From contig JANQEH010000211.1 in NCBI GenBank assembly GCA_028278455.1, positions 1 to 45,437 on the forward strand: DNA of 45,437 nt. Direction: 5' to 3'. This document shows positions 26,970-35,355 of the stretch, in pieces (the first letter of the stretch is position 1; every line of letters starts with the position of its first letter). The notes beneath the pieces were generated by a model. It was not told the origin of the DNA and made no database searches. It saw only the letters and a program-made list of their open reading frames with translations. A program made the translations under genes and the position numbers. The DNA comes from a bacterium (GTDB lineage Bacteria; SM23-31).

Positions 26970-27879
26970 CTATTACCGATTCTGGGAGTTTATTTACCTC
27001 TTCATAAATTCGCCATATATATTCACCAATCATCCCTAACATAATAATAACCAATCCAAATAGAAAAGTAAATAGGCAGACAATGGTCGCAAATCCTTTT
27101 ACATCAATATTACCAAGCATCGCATTGATTCCAAGCCAGAAACCATATCCGGAGCTGAAAAAAACAACGATAATTCCAATAAGAGAAATTACCCGGATCG
27201 GGGTGACGGAAAAACCGAGCAGGACATCCAGTGAAGCCGATATTCTTTTTAACAATGTCCATTGCGATTTTCCATTTAATCTTTCTTTCCTGTTATAAGA
27301 AATGAATTCTGGCTTAAATCCCAACCAGAATGCCAACATCGGCGTATAAGCAATTTTACTGCTTTGCTGCATATACGGTAATAACTGCTTATCGAGAAGA
27401 GTAAGGTCGAAACCGCTTTTAGGATACTTTTTAGCGACAAACAGACGAATCAACCTGTAATAGATTTTTGAGTAAAATTTTGAGAATAAAGGATCCTCTC
27501 GCTTATCTCTTTTACATACTACAAATTTGGCGCCGTCAAGCCATTTTTCAACCATATGCATTATCAATTCAGGAGGATCCTGTAGGTCGGCTGCAAGGTA
27601 TGCAAAACAATCGCCTGAGGCAAATTGTACTCCAGCCTTAGATGCGTGAATAGCGCCAAAATTCCTGGACAGCTTTATAACTTTGATATCCAGTTTTTGT
27701 CTAGTAAACTGTTTTAACAATTCAAACGAATTATCTTCAGATCCGTCATCAACAAATATTATCTGGCAGGTGATCTCTTTCTCTAATAGAGCTGAATGTA
27801 GGTAATTTAGTTTCTCATATAATAGATTTAAAGATCCTTCGTTGTTATAGACAGGAATAATGATGCTTATTTTTTTCAA
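26953..27879 (-). CDS. Glycosyltransferase family 2, DPM1/GtrB-like, with two C-terminal membrane helices
   Basis: The 308-residue protein has a GT-A domain (IIPVYNNEGSL, FVDDGSEDNS, and the metal-binding DLQDPPE) and two membrane helices near the C-terminus (about 230-290). This architecture belongs to enzymes that move a sugar from a nucleotide donor onto polyprenyl phosphate, as in GtrB or ArnC. It could feed the GT-C-like protein at 22819-24924. The start is TTG at 27879, supported by AAGGTGG 5 nt upstream. Confidence 0.87.
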   Translation of the reverse strand: MKKISIIIPVYNNEGSLNLLYEKLNYLHSALLEKEITCQIIFVDDGSEDNSFELLKQFTRQKLDIKVIKLSRNFGAIHASKAGVQFASGDCFAYLAADLQDPPELIMHMVEKWLDGAKFVVCKRDKREDPLFSKFYSKIYYRLIRLFVAKKYPKSGFDLTLLDKQLLPYMQQSSKIAYTPMLAFWLGFKPEFISYNRKERLNGKSQWTLLKRISASLDVLLGFSVTPIRVISLIGIIVVFFSSGYGFWLGINAMLGNIDVKGFATIVCLFTFLFGLVIIMLGMIGEYIWRIYEEVNKLPESVIDEIYE

Positions 27880-27892
27880 AATGCCACCTTAT

Positions 27893-28828
27893 TCAGACTT
27901 TATAGTAATATTGATCGTACACGATACTACGCGCTCCAAACGATTCTTTATTAAATACTAATCCGGTGTTAAGATAGTATCCGTTCTTTTCTGTTGAAAT
28001 TCCAAAATCAAAATATCTTATCCTGTTTTTATAATAAGCTAATATCTGTTCTAGTATCATAGCAACACATCCGTATTCCATACCAGTCTCATTAGCAGCA
28101 ATATATTGCGAATGAACAACATTCCGGCTGATATAAATAATAACACCCCCAATCATTTCTCCTTCATGATATGCGCAATACAGTTTGATATTTTCGGGAA
28201 ATTTATTGGCCAGATATTCCATTTCGGTAGATGAATGCGTTGGAATTGCATTGTATTTTTCATCTAATCGTACTGCGACTATTTCAAAATACTCTTTATA
28301 ATTTTGTGAAATTCCTACTGTTATATTATTTAATTGAGCCTTTTTGATAATTTGACGTTTAGTTTTACTGAAGTCCAGCATATTATTCATATCAATTGTC
28401 GAAGACAGGTCCCTTCTCACAAGTTTAAATCTATTTATAAACATTGCATAACTGTCTTCTTCCGACGGTATTGAGTGGTAAATGTGCGGTATAGCTTTGT
28501 AGTAAAACGAATGAATTCCGGATTTTTTCATGTATTCCCATAATGCTTCAAATATACCGATCATTTTTTCAGCACACATTATATTATCACTGACAATACC
28601 TCCGAAAGTCAGACCTTCATGGCTGATCAGCTTAGTGTTGGTACTATTTGCTGGCATAGCTGCAATCAGGTTGCCGTCTTCATAGAAGAGAAGAGAATGG
28701 TCCTCGAAATGGTCACGGTGATACTCCATATAGTCCCTACAAAATATAAAAACCCCGTTTTTGGATTTTTTAACAAATGCATCCCATTCCAATTTGTATT
28801 CCGGTATATATCTTATTATATCAATCAT
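27893..28828 (-). CDS. FemAB/GNAT-like acyltransferase
   Basis: The 311-residue protein resembles the GNAT-fold acyltransferases of the FemAB/Acetyltransf_6 group often found in polysaccharide loci. Recognisable parts are the N-terminal WDAFVKKSKNGVFIFCRDYM, the central GGVIIYISRNVVHSQYIAA and the C-terminal YFDFGISTEKNGYYLNTGL. It probably adds an acyl or aminoacyl group to an amino sugar, possibly the 3-amino group made by the aminotransferase; this is inference from context. It lies 21 bp after the TylF-like methyltransferase gene and 13 bp before the GT2 gene. Confidence 0.7.
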   Translation of the reverse strand: MIDIIRYIPEYKLEWDAFVKKSKNGVFIFCRDYMEYHRDHFEDHSLLFYEDGNLIAAMPANSTNTKLISHEGLTFGGIVSDNIMCAEKMIGIFEALWEYMKKSGIHSFYYKAIPHIYHSIPSEEDSYAMFINRFKLVRRDLSSTIDMNNMLDFSKTKRQIIKKAQLNNITVGISQNYKEYFEIVAVRLDEKYNAIPTHSSTEMEYLANKFPENIKLYCAYHEGEMIGGVIIYISRNVVHSQYIAANETGMEYGCVAMILEQILAYYKNRIRYFDFGISTEKNGYYLNTGLVFNKESFGARSIVYDQYYYKV

Positions 28829-28849
28829 GATTTATTATAAATTAATATT

Positions 28850-29611
28850 TTACACATTATAGAACATATATGTCCTGTCAGGTAGATAATTTGATTTTTT
28901 CAAAATACAGTTATCTAGATCAAATACTTCTTTAAATGCAATCGTTTCTCCAGGAAAATCCCTGCAGTTAAGTTCGTCCATGGCAATTACAGAACCTTTA
29001 ATGAGATGCGGTTTAATAGTTTCCAGGCATTTTTTCGTAGGTTTATACAATTGCATGTCAAAATAAGCTAAAGCCACAATAGTCTCAGGATATTTCTCGA
29101 AATAACTGACGATAGTTTTAGTTGCGTCTCCTTTAATCAGTTCATATTTCTTAATATTCGGCATGGTATTTTCAGAAGTGTGATAATCAAAGAGTTCAGA
29201 TAAATGCTGCACATAGTTTTTTGAAACACAATATGCACCTTCACGTGCATAGCTCGATTCGCCATCTTCTTGAGATATAGACTGATAACCTTTAAACGTG
29301 TCGAATCCAACAACCTTTCGTGTATAGTTGTATGGTTCATATACCGCTCTCAGTGACTCATAGGAAATGAGGTTTGCACCCCACCAGCAGCCAAATTCCA
29401 TAATTATTCCAGGAATATCCAATATTAATCTATAGAGTTCGTCAAGGTATAAAATCTTCGCTAGAACTGGACTTCTAATATACAAGTGGAGATTCACCAT
29501 TAACTCTTCTACCGGAAGCGGAGAGTTCTGAAACAGTTTGTTAAGTTTCTTTCTGTTATCAATTATCTTCTCTTCTGATCTGGATACCAGATTTGTCTTA
29601 TTATTTCGCAT
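28850..29611 (-). CDS. TylF-like class I SAM-dependent methyltransferase
   Basis: The 253-residue protein has SAM-binding motif I (GIIMEFGCWWGANL), an acidic residue after strand 2 (VVGFDTFKGY), and the later YFDMQLYKPTKKCLETI and MDELNCRDFPGE segments typical of macrocin O-methyltransferase (TylF) relatives, in which an Asp/Glu set binds a metal. In this locus it probably O-methylates a sugar hydroxyl. Terminal methylation can be a chain-stop signal for ABC-type exporters whose ATPase has a carbohydrate-binding tail, and the Wzt here has such a tail; the link is inference. Confidence 0.78.
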   Translation of the reverse strand: MRNNKTNLVSRSEEKIIDNRKKLNKLFQNSPLPVEELMVNLHLYIRSPVLAKILYLDELYRLILDIPGIIMEFGCWWGANLISYESLRAVYEPYNYTRKVVGFDTFKGYQSISQEDGESSYAREGAYCVSKNYVQHLSELFDYHTSENTMPNIKKYELIKGDATKTIVSYFEKYPETIVALAYFDMQLYKPTKKCLETIKPHLIKGSVIAMDELNCRDFPGETIAFKEVFDLDNCILKKSNYLPDRTYMFYNV

Positions 29612-29635
29612 TTTTTATCCTATTACTTGAACAAC

Positions 29636-30544
29636 CTATGTGAGTATTCGACAACCAAATCCATCATAACCGTAATTGTTTCCGTTGTAAAACAGGTATA
29701 CTTTTTCTTTAAATATAACCACAGACGGATAGCATATTTCACATGAATCCCAGCCTGTCTCAGATGGTTCAAAAGAAAAATTTTCCGTTTTTTCTTCCCA
29801 TTCTACACCGTTATCAGATTCAGCATAACCTAGCCGGAATCCTTTCGAAATGTAACCGATACAATAAAACATCTTATATGAATTGCCGCTCTTTATCACA
29901 TACGGCCTGCCCACCCTGTTGATATCGTCGTCAGAAACGCTCAAACAAACGACGCCCGTGTTACCGTAATTAATACCGTCATTAGATTCCATATACCGAA
30001 TATCATATACAGGCAGAGATCTTTTACCTTTTATAATGAAACTACTGCCTCCTCCGTACCAGGTTTTCCATGTTCCAAAATCATTTATCAAAGAATGAAT
30101 TACTCTGAAATAAAGATCCCCATCAGTTCTGTCTGTAATTGGTACACTACTATATCGTTGAAAAGATTCACCGCCATCTTTACTAATTGCTAGACCCCCG
30201 AAAGCCGTGAATTTAACTTGTTTTCCTAATTGATAACCTGCATAATAAAGAAATAACTCCTTGTCTCTTTTGATAATAGCACAAGGTACAACACCATTTT
30301 CGTCGAAAGTGCCTGGATTACCAATATCTAGAACAGGCTTTTGTGATATGCTAATTACTTTATTAGGATTATCAAGTTCTAAATCCACATATCCAACTCT
30401 GCTGACTCCGTTCTCATCACGAAAACCAACAAAAATCCTTATTTTGTCTTCTAGTAAAAGCGGTGTCGGCTGCAGAGCGGAATGTCTTGCCCAAGGAAGA
30501 GATCCGTCAGGTCCATAGATTAATCCCAACTTTTCCCATTTCAT
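29636..30544 (-). CDS. Five-bladed beta-propeller protein, glycoside hydrolase 43/130-like
   Basis: The 302-residue protein shows repeated propeller-like blades: WARHSALQPTPLLLEDKI, IRIFVGFRDENGVSRVGYVD, the LDIGNPGTFDENGVVPCAI segment, KTWYGGGSSF, and SCEICYPSVVIFKEKVYLFY near the end. This resembles the GH43/GH130-type glycosidase and phosphorylase folds. There is no signal peptide, so it would act in the cytoplasm, where it may trim, sense or phosphorolyse glycan intermediates. Related proteins are commonly found inside polysaccharide loci without an assigned role. It lies 17 bp downstream of the acyltransferase gene. Confidence 0.72.
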   Translation of the reverse strand: MKWEKLGLIYGPDGSLPWARHSALQPTPLLLEDKIRIFVGFRDENGVSRVGYVDLELDNPNKVISISQKPVLDIGNPGTFDENGVVPCAIIKRDKELFLYYAGYQLGKQVKFTAFGGLAISKDGGESFQRYSSVPITDRTDGDLYFRVIHSLINDFGTWKTWYGGGSSFIIKGKRSLPVYDIRYMESNDGINYGNTGVVCLSVSDDDINRVGRPYVIKSGNSYKMFYCIGYISKGFRLGYAESDNGVEWEEKTENFSFEPSETGWDSCEICYPSVVIFKEKVYLFYNGNNYGYDGFGCRILT

Positions 30545-30561
30545 AATTGTATTTCCATTTA

Positions 30562-31236
30562 TTAGACGCTAAATGTTTCATAACTGCTTTTAGGAATTGG
30601 TTTTGCCGGATTGCCGACATAAACCTTGCCCTTTTTGGTATTTTTTCGAATAACAGTTCCGGAACCAATAACACAGTCATCAGCCACGATAACACCGTCA
30701 TTAAAACAACAATTTACACCCAAAAAACTGCTTTCACCTATTTCGCAATATCCCGATATTACACAATGGGAGGATATATAACAGTTTTTCTTTATCCTTG
30801 TTTGATGTCCCACATGGTTACCGCTCCATAGGATAACGTTATCTTCAATCTTTACCTTATGCTGTAAAACATTGTTTTCAAATATAAAACAATTCTCACC
30901 AATATCCACATTTCGCCATACAAATGCGTGTGAACTGATATAGGAAATTGCGGAATAACCCAGCGATTTGGCTTCTAGAAATAATCGCGTTCTGATTCTG
31001 TTAAGTTTATTGTATGATACTGCGACAAAAACTTTATACTGATCAGGGGGATAAAGTGTATCAATTTGTTCAAAATCAACCACTGGTAACTCATAAAGTG
31101 AATCTTTTTTTCTGAATTCCCTCTCTTCACTGAACGCAACTATCTCATAAGGTGAATCTAAAGAAATATATTCATACGCGATTTGGGCGGTTTCTCCCGT
31201 ACCGACAAGAACAATTTTTTCTGCATTATCAGACAT
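30562..31236 (-). CDS. NeuD/PglD-type sugar O- or N-acyltransferase (left-handed beta-helix)
   Basis: The 224-residue protein combines an N-terminal Rossmann-like nucleotide-sugar-binding part (KIVLVGTGETAQIAYEYI) with a C-terminal hexapeptide-repeat beta-helix (NCFIFENNVLQHKV, NVILWSGNHVGHQT, SSFLGVNCCFNDGV, DCVIGSGTVIRKNT). This two-part layout is that of the NeuD/PglD sugar acetyltransferases, which use acetyl-CoA. It could be the enzyme that acetylates the 3-amino sugar, the FdtC/QdtC-like step, or another modification. It lies between the glycosidase-like gene and wzt. Confidence 0.83.
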   Translation of the reverse strand: MSDNAEKIVLVGTGETAQIAYEYISLDSPYEIVAFSEEREFRKKDSLYELPVVDFEQIDTLYPPDQYKVFVAVSYNKLNRIRTRLFLEAKSLGYSAISYISSHAFVWRNVDIGENCFIFENNVLQHKVKIEDNVILWSGNHVGHQTRIKKNCYISSHCVISGYCEIGESSFLGVNCCFNDGVIVADDCVIGSGTVIRKNTKKGKVYVGNPAKPIPKSSYETFSV

Positions 31237-31273
31237 GTTTCACCTATTCTGTCAATCGGTTAATTGCAGCATA

Positions 31274-32479
31274 TTAATCACTGCCCTTATCAAAGCTTAT
31301 ATCAGGGTAAAGTTTACACACTCCTTCATAGTAATTCCCTTTATTGCCTGCTACTTCAAAACTTACAACTTTTTCAGCCCAGTGCAAGTGTTTTGATCCA
31401 TGTGTAGGTTTGGAATGTATTGCAGACGTAATAAAGTACTTTCCGACTCCCAAATTCATCTGCACTTTGAAAACTATAGCTAGTTTCTCCTTCTTGGCTA
31501 AACTGATATCGTAGCCATGGTGGAAAGTATTGGTTCCGAATATTTCCTGCCCAAAACGATCTTTCAGCATAAATCCAACGGCTAAATCAGATAAATCAAC
31601 CTGAGATTCAACAATTACTTTAATTACAGCATATTCACCGGAAAATATAATATCGGATTCTGACATTTCACCCCGTATGGAAACACTGGATATCTTTGCT
31701 TCAAATGTGCCGTAAGAAATATTTTCACGGTCTTCGACCAGCATCTTATTACCGCGGTCGATCATTTGGGCAGTAAGGAAGCTGTATTTATTAACTACAT
31801 GATCAGGATTACCATATTCGACCACTTCACCATTATTAAGGAGTATTGCCTTATCACATAACATCTTGATCGCATTCATATCGTGCGAAACAAAAATTAT
31901 TGATCCTCCGTTTCTGCGAAATTCACGCAGTTTCTCTATGCATTTATGCTGAAAGTATGCATCTCCTACAGTAAGTACTTCATCCACTAGAAAACATTTT
32001 GGATCAGCATGAACAGCGATTGAAAAAGCAAGCCGCATCGTCATTCCTGTTGAATATGTCCTCAGCGGTTTATTGATAAAATCGCCTAAATCAGAAAAAT
32101 CTTTTATTGTTACCAGCTTGTTTTCTATCTCAGGTTTGGACATGCCAAGCAACATACCATTTAAATAGATATTTTCAATACCTGAGTATTCAATATTGAA
32201 TCCCGTTCCCAGTTCGAGTAAACCTGTTGTTCTTCCGGAATTGATAAAGCTTCCGCAATCAGGCAAGATGACACCGTTAAGGATTTTGAGAAGAGTGGAT
32301 TTACCGGCGCCGTTTTGGCCGATAATTCCCACTGTTTCGCCGTCTTCAATATTAAAAGATATATTGCGAAGAGCATGGACCTTGGAATGATAGTCCAATC
32401 CACTAACAATTTCCTTTAGCCTGTCAGAGGGCTTCTCATAAATCTTGAATGATTTCGATATGTTTTCTGCCTTTATCAA
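31274..32479 (-). CDS. wzt: Polysaccharide ABC exporter ATPase (Wzt) with carbohydrate-binding C-terminal domain
   Basis: Residues 1-240 form the nucleotide-binding domain: Walker A GQNGAGKST (54-62), the polysaccharide-exporter variant signature TYSTGMTMRLA in place of LSGGQ, Walker B CFLVDEV, and H-loop FVSHD. Residues about 255-395 form the beta-sandwich Wzt C-terminal domain that recognises the capped end of the O-antigen or similar polymer. The start is TTG at 32479, overlapping the stop of the small membrane protein upstream (TTGA) and preceded by AGGTG 5 nt away. With Wzm it exports the lipid-linked polymer across the inner membrane. Confidence 0.93.
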   Translation of the reverse strand: MIKAENISKSFKIYEKPSDRLKEIVSGLDYHSKVHALRNISFNIEDGETVGIIGQNGAGKSTLLKILNGVILPDCGSFINSGRTTGLLELGTGFNIEYSGIENIYLNGMLLGMSKPEIENKLVTIKDFSDLGDFINKPLRTYSTGMTMRLAFSIAVHADPKCFLVDEVLTVGDAYFQHKCIEKLREFRRNGGSIIFVSHDMNAIKMLCDKAILLNNGEVVEYGNPDHVVNKYSFLTAQMIDRGNKMLVEDRENISYGTFEAKISSVSIRGEMSESDIIFSGEYAVIKVIVESQVDLSDLAVGFMLKDRFGQEIFGTNTFHHGYDISLAKKEKLAIVFKVQMNLGVGKYFITSAIHSKPTHGSKHLHWAEKVVSFEVAGNKGNYYEGVCKLYPDISFDKGSD

Positions 32480-32655
32480 AACTCACCTGTAAGTAAATAG
32501 AGCGATAAGGAAAAACATATAATGAAAAACAGTGCACTGATTACCATAATAACAACAACAAGCTTCGGCCCTGGAGTGATCTTCTTAACAAGAAAATATA
32601 CCAGGCCTCCGAATAGTACAATTAAAAATAGTGTACACAAAAATATCTGTCTCAT
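32476..32655 (-). CDS. Small two-helix membrane protein between wzm and wzt
   Basis: The 59-residue frame begins with ATG at 32655 overlapping the wzm stop (ATGA) and ends with a TGA overlapping the wzt TTG start (TTGA). The sequence starts MRQIFLCTLFLIVLFGGLVY, has a short charged loop KKITPGPK, and a second hydrophobic segment (VVVIMVISALFFIICFSL). Two membrane helices with a positively charged loop are predicted. The overlaps on both sides and the lack of any other gene in the 176-bp gap make it probably real. I do not recognise its family; it may be an accessory subunit of the exporter. It is too small for routine gene calling. Confidence 0.68.
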   Translation of the reverse strand: MRQIFLCTLFLIVLFGGLVYFLVKKITPGPKLVVVIMVISALFFIICFSLSLYLLTGEF

Positions 32656-33419
32656 ACAAAGTCTCTTATATCTTTTTCAAGTTTAAGATATATAAGATAT
32701 GCTGCTATTAAAATTATGTGTGCAATAATAGCTAGAAATATCAGGTTTCGAAGAAATGGAGGTTGGTTAAATAAGAATATCTGTTGATACGAATTAATAA
32801 ATGCGCATGCAGGATTATATCTAAATAATGGTTGAAGTGTCTCGGGTAAAATTGTCACAACATACACAATTGGTGTAAACCAGAACCATATCTGCATTAC
32901 AATTGAAACAACTTCGCCAATGTCTCTCATAAAAACATAAAAAATTGCGCAAAAGAATCCAACTGAAAATGCAAAAATCTGTTGTACAGCGAAAATAAGT
33001 GGAACAAAAAATATGTATTCAGATATTTCGTACCCGGTTAATATTACATAGACAATAAAAATCATCATTGAAACAAAATAGATAAATGCCTCTGATAAAA
33101 CTATATATATAGGAAGGTAGGGTAGGGATACACGAATCTTTGTGAGTATTGCTCTTTTTTGAACAAAAACAGTAGTAATACGGGTTATTGTACTGCTGAA
33201 AGTGTTCCACGGTAATAAACCTGCTACAAGGTATATACTGTAAGAATATGCGGATGAATCTCCTGGAAGCCGTGCACCAATGATTTTCGAAAATATGATT
33301 GTATATATGGCAATATTGACCAATGGCCATACAACATTCCATAATCCTCCTATTTCAGAACCAGCAAACCTTTCTGAAAGATCACGGCGGGCATATTCAA
33401 TAATAAGGCTGGTTTTCAT
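32652..33419 (-). CDS. wzm: Polysaccharide ABC exporter permease (Wzm)
   Basis: The 255-residue protein has about six membrane helices and the N-terminal signature of the ABC-2/Wzm family, ARRDLSERFAGSEIGGLWNV then WPLVNIAIYTIIFSKIIG. The segment VMRDIGEVVSIVMQIWFWFTPIVY is typical of O-antigen and capsule exporters. Its stop overlaps the start of a 59-residue membrane protein gene, which itself overlaps wzt, so all three are translationally coupled. Together with Wzt it moves polymer across the inner membrane. Confidence 0.92.
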   Translation of the reverse strand: MKTSLIIEYARRDLSERFAGSEIGGLWNVVWPLVNIAIYTIIFSKIIGARLPGDSSAYSYSIYLVAGLLPWNTFSSTITRITTVFVQKRAILTKIRVSLPYLPIYIVLSEAFIYFVSMMIFIVYVILTGYEISEYIFFVPLIFAVQQIFAFSVGFFCAIFYVFMRDIGEVVSIVMQIWFWFTPIVYVVTILPETLQPLFRYNPACAFINSYQQIFLFNQPPFLRNLIFLAIIAHIILIAAYLIYLKLEKDIRDFV

Positions 33420-33464
33420 AAAACATTTTACGTATTGCTTGAGATATGATATTTACTTAACATA

Positions 33465-34181
33465 TTAAAGTGAATAACCGGCGTTTTTTGCATCATCATA
33501 AAACATTTTAACGGTATCTAGAGAGAATGTATCAAGGTCTTTCTTATACAGTTTTAGTTTCTTCAAAATGTCATTTGTTACTGTGATGATATGACAGTTA
33601 ATCGCGTTTGCTTGGAAAATATTCAACAGTTCTCTAGGGCTGGCCCAGATTAGTTCCAGGTGTGGAAAATCTTTAAGAATCTTCACTGCCTCGGTCATGT
33701 CAGGTATCGGATCTCTGCCTGTGTCGGCAATTCGTCCTGCAAATACCGAAACATATGCTGATGGAGCGTCTTTAAGTGCAATACTAACCTGTTTGACCTG
33801 CTCGAGTGTCATCATTGCTGTTACATTAAGCTTTATTCCATCAGCTGCAAGGGTCCTCACAAGTTCAATGCTGGACTCTCCCTTTGTATTTGAAACAGGA
33901 ATTTTTACATATACATTGTCCGCCCATCCTGCTATCAATTTTGCCTGCCTGTACATCTCGTCAAAATCATCAGAAAAAACCTCGAATGAAATTGGTTTAT
34001 CTGTAATTATACTGAGAATATCCTGCGCAAAATCTGCATAGTTATCTATTCCAGCTTTTCGCATCAGCGTTGGATTTGTGGTGAGACCTTTAATAAAAGG
34101 TTTCTTATACATTTCCAGCATGCCGTTTCTGTCTGCACCGTCAGCAAAAATTTTTATACTGAGATCATTCGGGAAATCCAT
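33465..34181 (-). CDS. Transaldolase / fructose-6-phosphate aldolase-like enzyme
   Basis: The 238-residue TIM-barrel protein matches the short TalC/FSA type. Schiff-base Lys93 sits in VYVKIPVSN, and GLTTNPTLM near the N-terminus and LNVTAMMT are family hallmarks. It converts or cleaves sugar phosphates by aldol chemistry. In this locus it lies 18 bp upstream of nothing metabolic to its left but directly follows the GmhA/GmhB genes, so it could supply sedoheptulose 7-phosphate, the substrate of GmhA. That role is inference; transaldolases of this type also serve central metabolism. Confidence 0.85.
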   Translation of the reverse strand: MDFPNDLSIKIFADGADRNGMLEMYKKPFIKGLTTNPTLMRKAGIDNYADFAQDILSIITDKPISFEVFSDDFDEMYRQAKLIAGWADNVYVKIPVSNTKGESSIELVRTLAADGIKLNVTAMMTLEQVKQVSIALKDAPSAYVSVFAGRIADTGRDPIPDMTEAVKILKDFPHLELIWASPRELLNIFQANAINCHIITVTNDILKKLKLYKKDLDTFSLDTVKMFYDDAKNAGYSL

Positions 34182-34199
34182 AATATATACCTATAGATT

Positions 34200-34754
34200 T
34201 TAGTGTGATATTATCCAATGTGCTGCTTCGAGCAGTGATTTTCCGGTAAAATTCGGTATATGTTCCGGTTGCTGTTCATTATAACCGTAATCTATGAATA
34301 CAGTCTTTACGCCTGCCGCAAAACCGGCATCAATATCTCTCCATCTGTCACCTACAAGATAACTCTTAGCAAGATCGATGTTGTGTTCTTCAGCTGCGTC
34401 CAGTAACATTCCTGGCAGTGGTTTACGGCAATGACAGTAATCAGTATCGTCATGATAGCAGATTCGGATATCGTCTAGAGTAACAGTATTCATCAGCTTT
34501 TCATTAATTGCCTCTACTATGCTCTGCCGGATTTTACCCCGTGCGACATCCGGTTGATTTGTAACAACAATCAAAACGAATCCTGATTGTTTAAGTAGTT
34601 CAAGAGCCTCCGGAACACCCTCAATGATTGACAGATCAGCCGGATTTTCTGGAGGATAAGGTTTTCCGTTTCTGACTATCGGGACATTTAAAACGCCGTC
34701 ACGGTCAAGAAAAACAGCTTTAGCAGAATACCTGTTCACTTGACCGATTCCCAT
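34200..34754 (-). CDS. gmhB: D-glycero-D-manno-heptose 1,7-bisphosphate 7-phosphatase (GmhB-like, HAD superfamily)
   Basis: The HAD phosphatase of 184 residues has the GmhB-type first motif KAVFLDRDGVLN (Asp17/Asp19 of the longer start), a Cys/His zinc loop (CYHDDTDYCHCRKPLPG) and DRWRDIDAG near the C-terminus. It removes the 7-phosphate of heptose bisphosphate in the GDP- or ADP-heptose route. The ATG at 34754 would overlap gmhA by 19 nt; a GTG at 34739 (overlapping the gmhA stop as GTGA) is an alternative start giving 179 residues. Confidence 0.87.
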   Translation of the reverse strand: MGIGQVNRYSAKAVFLDRDGVLNVPIVRNGKPYPPENPADLSIIEGVPEALELLKQSGFVLIVVTNQPDVARGKIRQSIVEAINEKLMNTVTLDDIRICYHDDTDYCHCRKPLPGMLLDAAEEHNIDLAKSYLVGDRWRDIDAGFAAGVKTVFIDYGYNEQQPEHIPNFTGKSLLEAAHWIISH

Positions 34755-35332
34755 TTGGTCTCATGTGTCTGTACAGATGGATGCGAGACCAGAAGATGAG
34801 CAATTAACATCTGAATTGCTTCTGTATGTGGAGTAATTCTCTCCAAAGAAACCGTTGGTACTATTATGGCCGCATCGGCCATTTTACCTGTATATCCTCC
34901 ATCCCGGCCAACAACACCGCATATAGAAGCACCGACCGATTTTGCATGGTCAATTGCCGATACAAGGTTCGGGCTGATGTTTTTTTCAAGATTACCGCCG
35001 CCCACGGAAAAAATAAAAACTAGATCATCTCCGCTAAGCCTGCTGGTTTTTAGCCATTCGATGAAAACAGATGCCCAGCCCTCATCATTTGTCCTTGCGG
35101 TTAGTTCCGAGACATTATCTGTAGGGGCATATGTTTGGAGCCCTGCCAATTTCCTGAAATCATTAACAACATGCGAAGCGTTTGCCGCTCCGCCTCCAAC
35201 ACCCAGTATAAATACGCGTCCGTTTCTGTCCCTGGTATCTTTAAGAATTTTGGCGATTTTCTCAACAGTTGTGCGATCAATCTCTTTGATGATACTGATT
35301 GCTTCATTCAGATACATTTCAGAAAAACTCAT
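34736..35332 (-). CDS. gmhA: SIS-domain phosphoheptose isomerase (GmhA-like)
   Basis: The protein (198 residues from the chosen start) has the SIS-domain fold with RVFILGVGGGAANASHVVND, DDLVFIFSVGGGNLEKN and the closing TPHTEAIQMLIAHLL segment, as in GmhA. It isomerises sedoheptulose 7-phosphate to D-glycero-D-manno-heptose 7-phosphate. I choose the ATG at 35332 because AAGGA lies 8 nt upstream; a frame to 35359 would overlap the preceding gene. Neighbours hddC and gmhB confirm the pathway. Confidence 0.86.
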   Translation of the reverse strand: MSFSEMYLNEAISIIKEIDRTTVEKIAKILKDTRDRNGRVFILGVGGGAANASHVVNDFRKLAGLQTYAPTDNVSELTARTNDEGWASVFIEWLKTSRLSGDDLVFIFSVGGGNLEKNISPNLVSAIDHAKSVGASICGVVGRDGGYTGKMADAAIIVPTVSLERITPHTEAIQMLIAHLLVSHPSVQTHETKWESVK

Positions 35333-35355
35333 TTTGCGTCCTTTAAAATAGAAGA

